A stretch of 64,000 nt of DNA, from positions 5,104 to 69,103 of the forward strand of contig DAINRQ010000024.1 in assembly GCA_036741775.1 (NCBI GenBank), in the 5' to 3' direction. This DNA is from JAJKIV01 sp036741775 (GTDB taxonomy: Bacteria > Gemmatimonadota > Gemmatimonadetes > Gemmatimonadales > Gemmatimonadaceae). The position numbers and the translations under genes were made by a program. Shown here one piece after another: positions 33,449-42,420 of the stretch (its first letter is position 1; the number at the start of each line of letters is the position of its first letter). Below the pieces are notes generated by a model. It searched no databases and was not told the origin of the DNA. It saw nothing but the letters and a program-made list of their open reading frames with translations.

Positions 33449-35128
33449 CTACCGCGAAGCGACGTTGAGGCCCACGCGGTCGCGCGCGATACGCTGCTCC
33501 GGCGGGATGGACCAGTCCGCGAGCCCCGCCCACCACGCGCCGGGAACCATGTGCGCCGTCCGGAATCGCTTGTGGATGACGGGGGCCGAACGGGCCTCGT
33601 AGAGCCAGATCGCCGGCGCGTCCGCGACGATGGTCGCGAACGCCTGGCGCGCGTGGGCGCGGGCGTTGGTCATCGCGTGCGCGCCGAGTGCACTGTCAAG
33701 ATGCGCGTCGAAGCGCGGGTTACGATACGACCCGAAGTTATGCCCCGATGGATCCGCAGCGCCGTCGACCGACCAGGCCGGCCGCAGCCCGGCGAGGCTG
33801 ACCTCCGCGCGCGTCCCGTTGAATGCGGCGTCGAAATCCCGCTTCACGAGTCGGGCGATGAACGTGTTCGGCTCGAGGGCGTCGATCTCCATGTCGATCC
33901 CCAGCCGCTTGTACGCCTCCTGTAGCCGGACCACCAACGCCATGCGGTTGCGCGATACTGTCGGCACGATGACGGAGAAGCGGAGCGGCCGTCCGTCGCG
34001 CTCGCGGATGGACGTGCCCGCCGGCAGCGTCCAACCAAGCGAATCGAGCATCCGCGCGGCGGCCGCAGAGTCGAACGGCAGCATGGCGAGCGTCGTATCG
34101 GCGAGCGCCTGTGCGCGAGTCATGGGGCCCAGCCCAGCTGCCGCGAGCGTGTCGAACTGGCTGCGAACGAGCTGGCTGCGGTCCAGCGCCATGGTGAGCG
34201 CGCGACGCATTGCGACGTCGGCGAAAAGGGGGTGCGGGCGACTCGGCTGCCGTGGGTCTCGGAAATTGAACTGCACGTACGCGTAGTCGAAGGCCGGCAG
34301 GACGTGTGTTCTGAGGTTCGGCTTCTCGGACAGCATTCGGAAATGGTCCGAGTTCACGATCTCGGCGGCATCGAGCTCGCCGTTCGCGAGCCTTGCCACC
34401 ATGGCGTTCCCATCGGGCGTATGCACGAAGATCACGCGATCGAGGTTGGCGCGCCCGCGATAATGCGTCGTGTTGGCGACAAGCTCGATCGACGTCGTGG
34501 GTTCCCATTTTGCGACACGGAAACGCCCACTGCCGATGGGATTTCTCCCGAATGCAGCCGTGTGGAGCGTAGCCCGCGGCGCGGAGCCAAGCTCGTGCTC
34601 CGGGATGATGAGCATTCGCGCCGCTGCGTCGAACAGCTGCTCGGGGTAGCGTGAACCGAACCAGAAGACCGCCGTCAACGAGTCACGCACGGTCACCGAG
34701 TCGACGCGCAGTAGTGCCTGGCGCTCTGGGGAGCCGACTTCGGGATCGGTGTACATCGCAAACGTGAAGCGCACGTCCGGCGCGCGCACCGGCTTCCCGT
34801 CGTGCCAGCGTGCGTTTGGGTTCATGTGAAACGCGAGGAGGGTCGAATCGCCCTCCCACGACCAGCTGTCCGCCAGTGCCGGCCGGAAGCCGCCATCGAC
34901 GCGTCCGTCGTCACCCACCCACGCGAGCGGCTCGAAGATCTGATCGGCGACCAGCTTCTGGTCGACCTGACGAATCGCCGGCGGGATGACCGCGCCGACG
35001 TCTGTCTGGATCGCCACGAGGAGCGAGCCGCCAGTGGGAGCGTCACTACGCGACGACGGGGCGCCGCCATCGCAGGCGACGGTGGCGACGAGCACTACGG
35101 CGAGGGTCGAGCGTATCGATGGGCGCAT
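33449..35128 (-). CDS. dppA: Peptide-binding lipoprotein (SBP family 5, DppA/OppA type)
   Basis: 559 residues with a lipoprotein signal (V-A-C, Cys19), so it is membrane-anchored. The SBP_bac_5 pattern is clear: Q-I-F-E-P-L-A-W, then ALADSWSWEGDSTLLAFHMNPNARWHDGKPVRAPDVRF (split over 70-110), IGSGRFRVAKWEP, RRALTMALDRSQLV and LVKRDFDAAFNG. It captures peptides (or another family-5 ligand such as nickel or opines) and hands them to the DppBCDF transporter encoded immediately downstream. lplA precedes it by 49 bp. Confidence 0.93.
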   Translation of the reverse strand: MRPSIRSTLAVVLVATVACDGGAPSSRSDAPTGGSLLVAIQTDVGAVIPPAIRQVDQKLVADQIFEPLAWVGDDGRVDGGFRPALADSWSWEGDSTLLAFHMNPNARWHDGKPVRAPDVRFTFAMYTDPEVGSPERQALLRVDSVTVRDSLTAVFWFGSRYPEQLFDAAARMLIIPEHELGSAPRATLHTAAFGRNPIGSGRFRVAKWEPTTSIELVANTTHYRGRANLDRVIFVHTPDGNAMVARLANGELDAAEIVNSDHFRMLSEKPNLRTHVLPAFDYAYVQFNFRDPRQPSRPHPLFADVAMRRALTMALDRSQLVRSQFDTLAAAGLGPMTRAQALADTTLAMLPFDSAAAARMLDSLGWTLPAGTSIRERDGRPLRFSVIVPTVSRNRMALVVRLQEAYKRLGIDMEIDALEPNTFIARLVKRDFDAAFNGTRAEVSLAGLRPAWSVDGAADPSGHNFGSYRNPRFDAHLDSALGAHAMTNARAHARQAFATIVADAPAIWLYEARSAPVIHKRFRTAHMVPGAWWAGLADWSIPPEQRIARDRVGLNVASR

Positions 35129-35177
35129 GGTCGCGGTCAGCTGGTCCGAGCTGCTATGCCGGGCGAATGAATTGGCG

Positions 35178-35945
35178 CTACCGACGCCAGGTCCATCCGT
35201 CGTCGAGGTATCGGCCGAGTGCGCGCGAAGCGTCTCGAACCGTCGGGTTCATATCCATCTCCGCGGCGTGCTCACACTCGAGCGATCGCACCGCATCAAA
35301 GAGCGCCAAGGCGACTTCATCGAACGAGGGCACGCGACCGAGCGAGGCGACGAGCGTCGCCGCCGGTTGAGGACCGGGGACCGGCGCGCTCGCGAGCTCA
35401 CTCACGAGCGGTTGATCGTCCTCGATCAGAATCGAGCCGTGCTGCAACATCGCGATACCGTCCCGCCACTGCGCGCTTCCAACGAGCTTCCTGCCGTTCA
35501 CGACGAGCTCACCCGCCGCCGGTCGCTCGAAGCAGGGCGACGCTGAGGGGGCCATGGCCCTGTCTCGCGGCGCCGCGACTTCGACCGCCACGCCGAGGCG
35601 TCGCAGGCCGTACACGAGTAGACGATTGATGCGCGCGTAGGATTCGCGCAACGATGCCGTGCTGGCGAGCGGGGCGGTGACGCTGTACGTGACCTCGCGG
35701 TGGTGGAGCAGGGCGCGCCCGCCAGTGAGTCGGCGGACCACACGAACGCCTCGGTCACGTGCGAGGGAGGCGTCGTATACCGCGGCGGCTGTCTGATTCC
35801 GCCCGAACGACAGCGTCGGCTCGGCCCACGAGTACACCCGGAACACCGCCTCGCCCGTCCGCGCGGCTCGCTCCAGCAAGATCTCGTCGACCGCCATGTT
35901 TTCGGGACCGCCGAGCGGCGGCGTTCGGAGCAGCGTCCAGTCCAT
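35178..35945 (-). CDS. Lipoate-protein ligase A family protein
   Basis: 255 residues from ATG 35945 (MDWTLLRTPPLGGPENMAVDE). The BPL/LplA fold shows RVYSWAEPTLSFGRNQ, the VRRLTGGRALLHHREVTYSV motif with R71-R72-x-T-G-G, and the invariant Lys in VVNGRKLVGSAQWR (Lys153). The protein attaches lipoate or octanoate to carrier proteins. It may be an LplA ligase, a LipM-type octanoyltransferase or a LipL-like amidotransferase; the sequence alone does not decide. Because lipB and lipA are also present, this gives a second attachment route. It lies 268 bp from divergent gcvP, whose GcvH partner needs lipoylation. Confidence 0.85.
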   Translation of the reverse strand: MDWTLLRTPPLGGPENMAVDEILLERAARTGEAVFRVYSWAEPTLSFGRNQTAAAVYDASLARDRGVRVVRRLTGGRALLHHREVTYSVTAPLASTASLRESYARINRLLVYGLRRLGVAVEVAAPRDRAMAPSASPCFERPAAGELVVNGRKLVGSAQWRDGIAMLQHGSILIEDDQPLVSELASAPVPGPQPAATLVASLGRVPSFDEVALALFDAVRSLECEHAAEMDMNPTVRDASRALGRYLDDGWTWRR

Positions 35946-36213
35946 GAGCGCGAGTTGAGGGAAGGGGATCGCGGCCGAATCAAAGGCTACGACGGGCGGG
36001 CCGAGAATGAAATGTCGGGATTGGACGCGTCTCGGGTGCGTCGTCGATGTCCGACGCATCGCGCCGGCTTCCGCGCGAAGGTACGTTTAGGCGCGCCCGC
36101 GGCGATTCCGGACCGCTTGCCCTTGGGTCCGGTACGCGATCGCCCGGCGTTGCACGCCATCACCCGCCCTCCCCCAGTTCTTCCGGACGCCAGCGCGTCC
36201 TGTCGAGGTTTGC

Positions 36214-39087
36214 ATGACGACGACCAGCAAGCCCTTGCCGCTCACCGAGCTCGATTCCTTCGTCAGCCGCCACATCGGGCCGAGCGTCGCGGAACAGCGT
36301 GCCATGCTCGATCTGCTCGGCTACGCGTCGCTCGACGACTTCATCGATGCCGTCGTTCCCGAGAAAATCCGATTCCGGGGGACGTTGTCGACGGGACGCC
36401 CACGTACCGAGCACGACGTCCTGAGCGAGCTGCGCGCGACGTCGTCGCGGAACCAGGTCTTCCGGTCGTTCATCGGCCTCGGGTACCACGACACGCACAC
36501 CCCTCCGGTCATCCAGCGGAACATTCTCGAGAATCCCGGCTGGTACACGGCGTATACGCCGTACCAGGCGGAGATCGCGCAGGGTCGCCTCGAGGCGCTG
36601 CTGAACTATCAAACGGTGGTGATGGACCTGACGGGGATGGAGATCCCTAACGCGTCACTGCTCGACGAAGCCACGGCGGCAGCCGAAGCGGTGGGAATGG
36701 CCCATGCGGTCAAAGGGAAGGCGGGGAAGGAGACCGTTGTCGTATCATCCTCGTGTCACCCGCAGACGATCGACGTCGTGCGCACCCGGGCGACGGCGCG
36801 CGGCTGGAACGTGGTCGTCCAGGCGGATCGCGAGATGGCCGTCGGGCCCGACGTCTTTGCGGTCGTCGTGCAATACCCGGCGACGGATGGGGGCGTGCAG
36901 GACTATCGCGACCTTGCCGATGCGGCGCACGCGAGCGAGGCCATGGTCGTCGTCGCGACCGACCTCCTCGCGCTGACGTTGCTCGCGCCGCCGGGTGAGT
37001 GGGGCGCCGATGTCGTCGTGGGGAACTCGCAGCGGTTTGGCGTACCGCTGGGCTATGGCGGGCCGCACGCCGCCTTCTTCGCGACGAAGGACGAGTACAA
37101 GCGGATGATGCCCGGCCGCATCATCGGGGTCTCGCGCGACTCGTCAGGCAAGCAGGCGCTTCGCATGGCTCTCCAGACGCGCGAGCAGCACATCCGTCGG
37201 GAGAAAGCCACGAGCAACGTGTGCACCGCGCAGGTGCTGCTCGCCGTGATTGCGGGGATGTACGCGGTGTGGCACGGCCCGGAAGGACTGACGCGGATCG
37301 CGCGCCGGGTGCACAAGCTGGCGGCCGCACTGGGCGCCGGACTCGAGCGGGCTGGCCATCGCATCCGCCACGACGTGTTTTTCGACACCGTGTGCGTCGA
37401 GCCGAACGGCAAGACCGCGGAGCAGGTGGTGGCGGCAGCCCGGGAGCGCATGATCAATCTGCGCGCGGACGGCGGTGCCGTGTGCATTGCCCTCGATGAG
37501 ACGGTGACGTCAGCGGACATCGAGAACATTCTCGCGTCGTTCGGTCTGGCGCCGGCGAACGTCGAGGAGCTCGCCGCCGACACGGACGACCGCTTCGACG
37601 AGCGGTTCGCGCGAACGAGCACGTTCCTGACGCATCCGGTCTTTCACCGGCATCACTCGGAGACCGAGATGCTCCGCTACATGCGGATGCTCGAGTCGAA
37701 GGACTTCTCGCTCGTGCACGGGATGATTCCACTCGGCTCGTGCACGATGAAGCTGAACGCGACCGCGGAGATGATTCCCATCACATGGCCGGAGTTCGGG
37801 AAGCTGCACCCGTTCGCGCCGCGTGAGCAGGCGACGGGCTATGCCCGCATGTTCGAGCAGCTCGAGGCGGACCTCGCGGACATCACCGGGTTCGATGCGG
37901 TGTCGCTGCAGCCTAACGCCGGGTCACAGGGCGAGTTCGCCGGACTGCTCGTCATCCGCCAGTACCACGAGTCGCGGGGGGACGGACACCGTGACATCTG
38001 CCTCATTCCGCAGTCGGCGCACGGGACGAACCCGGCGAGTGCGGTGATGGCCGGGTTGCAGGTCGTGGTCGTGAAGACGGACGCGAACGGGAACATCGAC
38101 GTCGCCGACCTCGAGGCGAAGGCCGAGGAGCACAAGGCCCGGCTCGCGGCGCTCATGGTGACGTATCCGTCCACGCACGGGGTCTTCGAGGAGTCGATCA
38201 CCGACGTGTGCCGGATCGTGCACGAGCACGGCGGCCAGGTCTACATGGACGGCGCGAACATGAACGCGCTCGTCGGCGTGGCGCGGCCCGGGGACATCGG
38301 CGCGGACGTGTGCCACATCAACCTGCACAAGACGTTCTGCATCCCGCACGGCGGCGGTGGTCCGGGGATGGGACCCATCGGGGTCGCGAAGCACCTCACG
38401 CCGTTCCTGCCGGGCCATCCGGTCATTCATCTCGACGGTCGCGACACGTTAGGTGCCGTGTCGGCCGCGCCGTGGGGGAGCGCCAGCATCCTCCCCATCT
38501 CGTGGGTGTACATCCGCATGATGGGCGCGAGCGGCCTCACCGACGCGACCAAGGTCGCGATCCTGAACGCGAACTACATCGCGAAAAAGCTCGAGCCGCA
38601 CTTCCCGGTGCTGTACAAGGGGAAGAACGGGCTCGTCGCTCACGAGTGCATCGTGGACCCGCGTGGCGTGAAGCAGGCGACGGGGGTGGAGGTGGAGGAC
38701 ATCGCGAAGCGGCTCATGGACTACGGCTTCCACGCGCCAACGGTCTCGTTCCCGGTGGCGGGGACGCTGATGATCGAGCCGACGGAGAGTGAGCCGAAGG
38801 CCGAGCTCGACCGGTTCTGCGACGCGATGATCGCGATTCGCGAGGAGATCCGCGACGTCGAGCGCGGGGTGCTCGACCGGAAGGACAACCCCCTCAAGAA
38901 CGCACCGCACACGATGGAGGCGGTGGTGAGTGACGCGTGGCCGCACGGCTATTCGCGCGAGCGCGCGGCGTTCCCGAATGCGGCGACGCGGCAGCGGAAG
39001 TTCTGGCCGGCGGTCGGCCGCGTGGAGAGCGCGTACGGGGACAGGAACCTGGTGTGCGCGTGTCCGCCGGTGGAAGAGTACGTCTAA
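36214..39087 (+). CDS. gcvP: Glycine dehydrogenase (decarboxylating), full-length P-protein
   Basis: GcvP decarboxylates glycine and passes the aminomethyl group to the lipoyl arm of GcvH. The 957-residue single chain contains both halves: FVSRHIGPS at the N-terminus, IPNASLLDEATAAAEA, GGPHAAFFATKDEYKR, GSCTMKLNA, and the PLP site NLHKTFCIPHGGGGPGMGP with Lys706. GAGG precedes the ATG. A TACGTTTA box about 130 bp upstream is a weak promoter candidate; I see no glycine riboswitch. The stop codon begins an exact palindrome shared with the convergent gcvH. gcvT is not in this window. Confidence 0.97.
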   Translation: MTTTSKPLPLTELDSFVSRHIGPSVAEQRAMLDLLGYASLDDFIDAVVPEKIRFRGTLSTGRPRTEHDVLSELRATSSRNQVFRSFIGLGYHDTHTPPVIQRNILENPGWYTAYTPYQAEIAQGRLEALLNYQTVVMDLTGMEIPNASLLDEATAAAEAVGMAHAVKGKAGKETVVVSSSCHPQTIDVVRTRATARGWNVVVQADREMAVGPDVFAVVVQYPATDGGVQDYRDLADAAHASEAMVVVATDLLALTLLAPPGEWGADVVVGNSQRFGVPLGYGGPHAAFFATKDEYKRMMPGRIIGVSRDSSGKQALRMALQTREQHIRREKATSNVCTAQVLLAVIAGMYAVWHGPEGLTRIARRVHKLAAALGAGLERAGHRIRHDVFFDTVCVEPNGKTAEQVVAAARERMINLRADGGAVCIALDETVTSADIENILASFGLAPANVEELAADTDDRFDERFARTSTFLTHPVFHRHHSETEMLRYMRMLESKDFSLVHGMIPLGSCTMKLNATAEMIPITWPEFGKLHPFAPREQATGYARMFEQLEADLADITGFDAVSLQPNAGSQGEFAGLLVIRQYHESRGDGHRDICLIPQSAHGTNPASAVMAGLQVVVVKTDANGNIDVADLEAKAEEHKARLAALMVTYPSTHGVFEESITDVCRIVHEHGGQVYMDGANMNALVGVARPGDIGADVCHINLHKTFCIPHGGGGPGMGPIGVAKHLTPFLPGHPVIHLDGRDTLGAVSAAPWGSASILPISWVYIRMMGASGLTDATKVAILNANYIAKKLEPHFPVLYKGKNGLVAHECIVDPRGVKQATGVEVEDIAKRLMDYGFHAPTVSFPVAGTLMIEPTESEPKAELDRFCDAMIAIREEIRDVERGVLDRKDNPLKNAPHTMEAVVSDAWPHGYSRERAAFPNAATRQRKFWPAVGRVESAYGDRNLVCACPPVEEYV

Positions 39088-39109
39088 GCTATCAGCTAGC
39101 TGATAGCTT
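39086..39109. terminator. 24-bp perfect palindrome between gcvP and gcvH (family D copy 2)
   Basis: AAGCTATCAGCT and AGCTGATAGCTT form an exact palindrome that touches the stop codons of both convergent genes, leaving 21 bp between them. T-runs follow on the plus strand (TTT). It is probably a bidirectional terminator and is the same sequence family as 27697-27735. Confidence 0.8.
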
Positions 39110-39498
39110 TACTCCCCCACATGTGCCTTGTACGCTCCGGCATCCATCAACCCATCGCGATCGGCCGGATTCGCTGCGCGCATCTTGATCATCCACCCAT
39201 CGCCGTACGGGTCCGAGTTCACCAGCGCCGGCTCGCCGTCCAGGCGTGAGTTCACCTCGACGATCTCGCCCGCGATCGGGGAGTAGAGCTCGGAGACCGC
39301 TTTCACGGCCTCGATGGTGCCGAAGACGTCGTGCGCCTTGAACGTGTCGCCGACCTTGGGTAGCTCCACGAACACCACGTCACCGAGCTCGCCCTGGGCG
39401 TAATCAGTGATCCCGATTTGCACGACGTCCGTGTCGCCCGTGGATTTGACGTACTCGTGCTCTGCAGTGTAGCGAAGATCGGCGGGGATCGACGACAC
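39109..39498 (-). CDS. gcvH: Glycine cleavage system H protein
   Basis: GcvH is the lipoylated shuttle between P, T and L proteins. 129 residues, with the lipoyl hairpin G-T-I-E-A-V-K-A-V-S-E (Lys66), Y-T-A-E-H-E-Y-V and the C-terminal D-P-Y-G-D-G-W-M-I-K. The GTG start has GGGAGC upstream. It is convergent with gcvP rather than downstream of it, so the two are not cotranscribed. Confidence 0.96.
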   Translation of the reverse strand: MSSIPADLRYTAEHEYVKSTGDTDVVQIGITDYAQGELGDVVFVELPKVGDTFKAHDVFGTIEAVKAVSELYSPIAGEIVEVNSRLDGEPALVNSDPYGDGWMIKMRAANPADRDGLMDAGAYKAHVGE

Positions 39499-39560
39499 GA
39501 AGCGGCTCCCGTGTTGGTGGAGTGGAAAAACGCGTGAGGTCTAGAAGTGTACCCGCGGTG

Positions 39561-40190
39561 TCAAGAAACGGCGGAGGTCGCGGGCCGAGCGTCTGCCTCG
39601 CGCTCGAGCGCCTGCCAGACCTCGCTCACGCGCTCGCCGAGCTCCCGCACCGTGCCCATGTTGTCGATGACGTAGTCCGCGCGCGCTCGCTTGAGCTCCG
39701 CGGGCATCTGCGCCGTCATCATGTCCATCGCCTCGGTCTCGCTCAACCCACGCTCGCGCATCAATCGCTCGAGCCGGACCGGGCGCGGAGCATCCACCAG
39801 CACGATCCGGTCGAAATCATCCACCAGCCCTCGCTCGAAGAGGAGCGGGATGTCGCACACCACGAGCCGGTCGCCACGCTGCCGTGCTTCATTGACGAGC
39901 CGGTCGCGGTACGCCATGACCTCGGGGTGAACGATGCGGTTGAGCTCCTCGAGCTCCTCGTGGTTCGTGAACACGAGACGCCGAAGCGCATCGCGATCGA
40001 GACTGCCGTCCACGTCTACCACGCCCTTTCCCCAACGCCGCACGATCACGTCGAACGCCGGCATGCCGGGCTCCACGACGCGGCGCGCGAGCACGTCGGC
40101 GTCGATGATCGTCGCGCCCCGCTCAGAAAGCAGGCGAGCGACGGTCGACTTCCCGCTGGCGATATTCCCAGTGAGTCCTATGAGCAGCAT
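39561..40190 (-). CDS. coaE: Dephospho-CoA kinase
   Basis: CoaE phosphorylates dephospho-CoA, the last step of CoA synthesis. 209 residues from the ATG at 40190, with P-loop GLTGNIASGKST (5-16), I-I-D-A-D-V-L-A-R-R, HPEVMAYRDR and V-V-C-D-I-P-L-L-F-E. The ORF extends upstream but lacks family similarity there. It lies upstream of gcvH on the same strand (62 bp) and diverges from folE. Confidence 0.95.
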   Translation of the reverse strand: MLLIGLTGNIASGKSTVARLLSERGATIIDADVLARRVVEPGMPAFDVIVRRWGKGVVDVDGSLDRDALRRLVFTNHEELEELNRIVHPEVMAYRDRLVNEARQRGDRLVVCDIPLLFERGLVDDFDRIVLVDAPRPVRLERLMRERGLSETEAMDMMTAQMPAELKRARADYVIDNMGTVRELGERVSEVWQALEREADARPATSAVS

Positions 40191-40398
40191 GCCGAGGATT
40201 GCGAGGCGTATGCGCGACCGGCGACCGCGGGCGAGTCCGGACGCGCTCCAAGGTAGAAACCGGCCGGATGGAAAGTCAACGTACACGTGTGCTGGACCGG
40301 CCAGCTAGCTTTCCCGGTGGCGGTGTCGCCGAACCAGGTACTGGCGAAGCAGTGCACCAAAACCCGGGCCCGCTCGCTTCGAGCGGCGGAGGAGTGTC

Positions 40399-41154
40399 GT
40401 GGCGAAGTCCAATCGGAGGGACGGAACGAGGGGAAACGGCGGGCGCGCCGCGGTGAGCCAGCCCACGAAGGCGGCGCCCCCCCGTATGGCAGCGCCAGTG
40501 CGGCTCGCCGCCGCTCGGGATGGTGACGGAGCGCCCGCCGAATCCTCTCTCACGGCCACCCGCGTGGGCCATCTCTCCCAACTCGCACCCGCCGCCGAGC
40601 ACGAGCTCGAGGCACTGGTACGCCGGCAACTCGCGCTCCTGGGCGAGGACCCCGACCGAGAGGGCATTGTCCGGACACCGCATCGGGTCGCTCGCTCCCT
40701 CGCGTGGCTGACCCGTGGGTATGCCCAGACGCCACAGTCCGCTGTGGGCGAGGGCGTGTTCGAAGAAGCGCACGACCACATGGTGATGGTGCGCGATATC
40801 GAGCTGTACTCGCTCTGCGAGCACCACCTGCTCCCCTTCTTCGGGAAAGCGCACGTCGCCTACATCCCCGACGGCCGCATCCTCGGGCTCTCGAAGGTCC
40901 CTCGGATTGTCGAGGTCTTCGCGCGCCGCCTTCAGGTTCAGGAACGCCTCACCGCGCAGGTTGCCGACGCGATTCAGGAGGTGTTGGCGCCTCGCGGCGT
41001 CGGCGTGGTGATCGAGGCCATGCACCTGTGCATGATGATGCGCGGCGTCGAGAAGCAGAACTCGAAGACGATCACCAGCGCCCTGCTTGGCTCCTTCCGG
41101 GACGACGCGAAGACGCGCGACGAGTTCCTGAGGCTCGCGCACGGGCGCGAGTAG
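40399..41154 (+). CDS. folE: GTP cyclohydrolase I
   Basis: FolE opens GTP to 7,8-dihydroneopterin triphosphate for folate and related pterins. The GTG at 40399 follows GGAGGAG by 4 bases. The 251 residues have a ~60-residue basic, low-complexity N-terminal extension before the catalytic domain (GEDPDREGIVRTPHRVARSL). Zinc ligands are Cys140 and His143 in SLCEHHLLPF and Cys211 in MHLCMMMRG. The extension is unusual for the ~190-220-residue family; an internal ATG at residue 30 would also give a functional protein. Confidence 0.96.
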   Translation: MAKSNRRDGTRGNGGRAAVSQPTKAAPPRMAAPVRLAAARDGDGAPAESSLTATRVGHLSQLAPAAEHELEALVRRQLALLGEDPDREGIVRTPHRVARSLAWLTRGYAQTPQSAVGEGVFEEAHDHMVMVRDIELYSLCEHHLLPFFGKAHVAYIPDGRILGLSKVPRIVEVFARRLQVQERLTAQVADAIQEVLAPRGVGVVIEAMHLCMMMRGVEKQNSKTITSALLGSFRDDAKTRDEFLRLAHGRE

Positions 41155-41179
41155 GGCTCCGGGCTGGAGGGTCAGCCCT

Positions 41180-41965
41180 TCACGCCGCCGATCGCCGGCT
41201 CCCGTGGCTCGTTTCCGCGAGCAGTAACGCGACGACGTAGTCGGCGCCACCACGCTGCCTCAGCTCTGTGGGCGTCGCGTGGAGGTAGCGTTGGCAGGTG
41301 TTCCGGAACGCGCTGCCTGACGGGAACCGGAGCGCTGCGGACACGGCGTCGGCACTGCGGTTCAGGTCATCGAGCATCTGCGCGGCAACGATCAGGCGCC
41401 CCCAGGTGAGCAGGCGGGGCGGAGGCGGAAACCCGGCCTGGGTGAGCCGCCTCGTCAGAGTTCGCCTCGGGGTCGACAGCAACTTCGCGAGCCCGTCGCC
41501 AGAGAGGTTTTCGTGCGCGCGGGTGACCGCAACCAGCACCGCGTCTCGGACGGTCGGGTCGACGTCGACGAGTGCCGTTCGGAGCCCGCTCGCGACCGAC
41601 CGCGTTTCGGCCTGCTCCAGGATACTCCAGAGGTCCGTGGGGGCGTCGTCTCGATCCGCGATGACCAGGCCGTCGATCCCGGCACGTCCGGCGTCGAACA
41701 CGTCGACGACGCGGTCGGGGCTGATCGAGACGTAGGCGACGGTCACCAGTCTCGGGTAGAGACGCCGGAGCTGCCGCACGGGATCGAGGTCCATACGCCC
41801 GCTCGCGTAGAGGTCGAGCACCGCCAGCGACACCGGTTCGGCGTCGCACAGCCGACGAACCGCGTCCCAGTCCTCGCAGGGCGTGACGGGGTATCGGCCG
41901 CGGATTGCTGCCCGCAGCCGATGCAGTTGTTCGGGGCTCTTGAGCAGTGCCGCGACGATTCCCAT
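41180..41965 (-). CDS. AraC-type HTH regulator with a degenerate receiver-like N-terminus
   Basis: 261 residues. The N-terminal ~120 residues alternate strands and helices (V-S-L-A-V-L-D-L-Y, V-T-V-A-Y-V-S, G-L-V-I-A-D) like a response-regulator receiver. The acidic pocket and the phosphoacceptor Asp are not in clear register. The C-terminal ~100 residues resemble an AraC HTH pair: D-G-L-A-K-L-L-S-T-P-R-R-T-L-T-R-R-L, then DAVSAALRFPSGSAFRNTCQRYLHATPTELR. The target is unknown. It ends 25 bp from the convergent folE stop. Confidence 0.75.
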   Translation of the reverse strand: MGIVAALLKSPEQLHRLRAAIRGRYPVTPCEDWDAVRRLCDAEPVSLAVLDLYASGRMDLDPVRQLRRLYPRLVTVAYVSISPDRVVDVFDAGRAGIDGLVIADRDDAPTDLWSILEQAETRSVASGLRTALVDVDPTVRDAVLVAVTRAHENLSGDGLAKLLSTPRRTLTRRLTQAGFPPPPRLLTWGRLIVAAQMLDDLNRSADAVSAALRFPSGSAFRNTCQRYLHATPTELRQRGGADYVVALLLAETSHGSRRSAA

Positions 41966-42068
41966 GGCGAATGAAAGACGTCCATCGACGGGGTCGCGTC
42001 ACTGCCCGGAGTCGTTTGGTCGGGAGGCGTAAGTCCTTCGCTGACTCAGGGCTAGGTCACAGCCCTCG

Positions 42069-42418
42069 GTGTCATTCCGAGCGGAGCGGCCGCAGGCCGC
42101 GCAGTCGAGGAATCGCCGTCGTCCCGAGCGAGGGTCCCTCTACCGGGATGACCGGAGAAGACCTGACGCAGATGGCCGCAGATTTCGCCGATTTCGCAGA
42201 ATCCCTCTACCGGGAGGCCTTGTCGCGCGAGAGTAGCCACTATCCCGGTAGAGAGAGAATCAGCGCTCTTCTGCGAAATCTGCGGAATCCGCGTCAGGTC
42301 TTCTTCCTCGTCCCGATAGGGAGTTTCCCCCGCTACCGGGACGACGGCGATTCCTCACCCGCCCGCTGCGCGGGCACCCGCAGCGCTGCGCACCTCCGCT
42401 CGGAACGACCACAAGTCG
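42069..42418. repeat. Family A/F composite inverted repeat, longest copy
   Basis: The outer ends are GTGTCATTCCGAGCGGAGCG and CGCTCGGAACGACCA. Inside lie GAGGAATCGCCGTC and GACGGCGATTCCTC, then GACGCAGATGGCCGCAGATT and TGCGAAATCTGCGGAATCCG, and CCGGTAGAGAG units, so arms nest within arms over ~350 bp. It fills the gap between the regulator (promoter side) and the tdk stop. No gene is inside. Confidence 0.85.
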
Positions 42419-42420
42419 TG

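Noticed and set aside
36060..36213. Possible glycine riboswitch upstream of gcvP
   Set aside because: The conserved glycine-riboswitch cores are not visible in the 150-bp leader; only a weak promoter-like TACGTTTA was found.
12340..42418. CRISPR-like arrays in the GCAGATT/CTGCGG repeats
   Set aside because: Units are inverted rather than regularly spaced direct repeats with unique spacers, and no cas gene is present.
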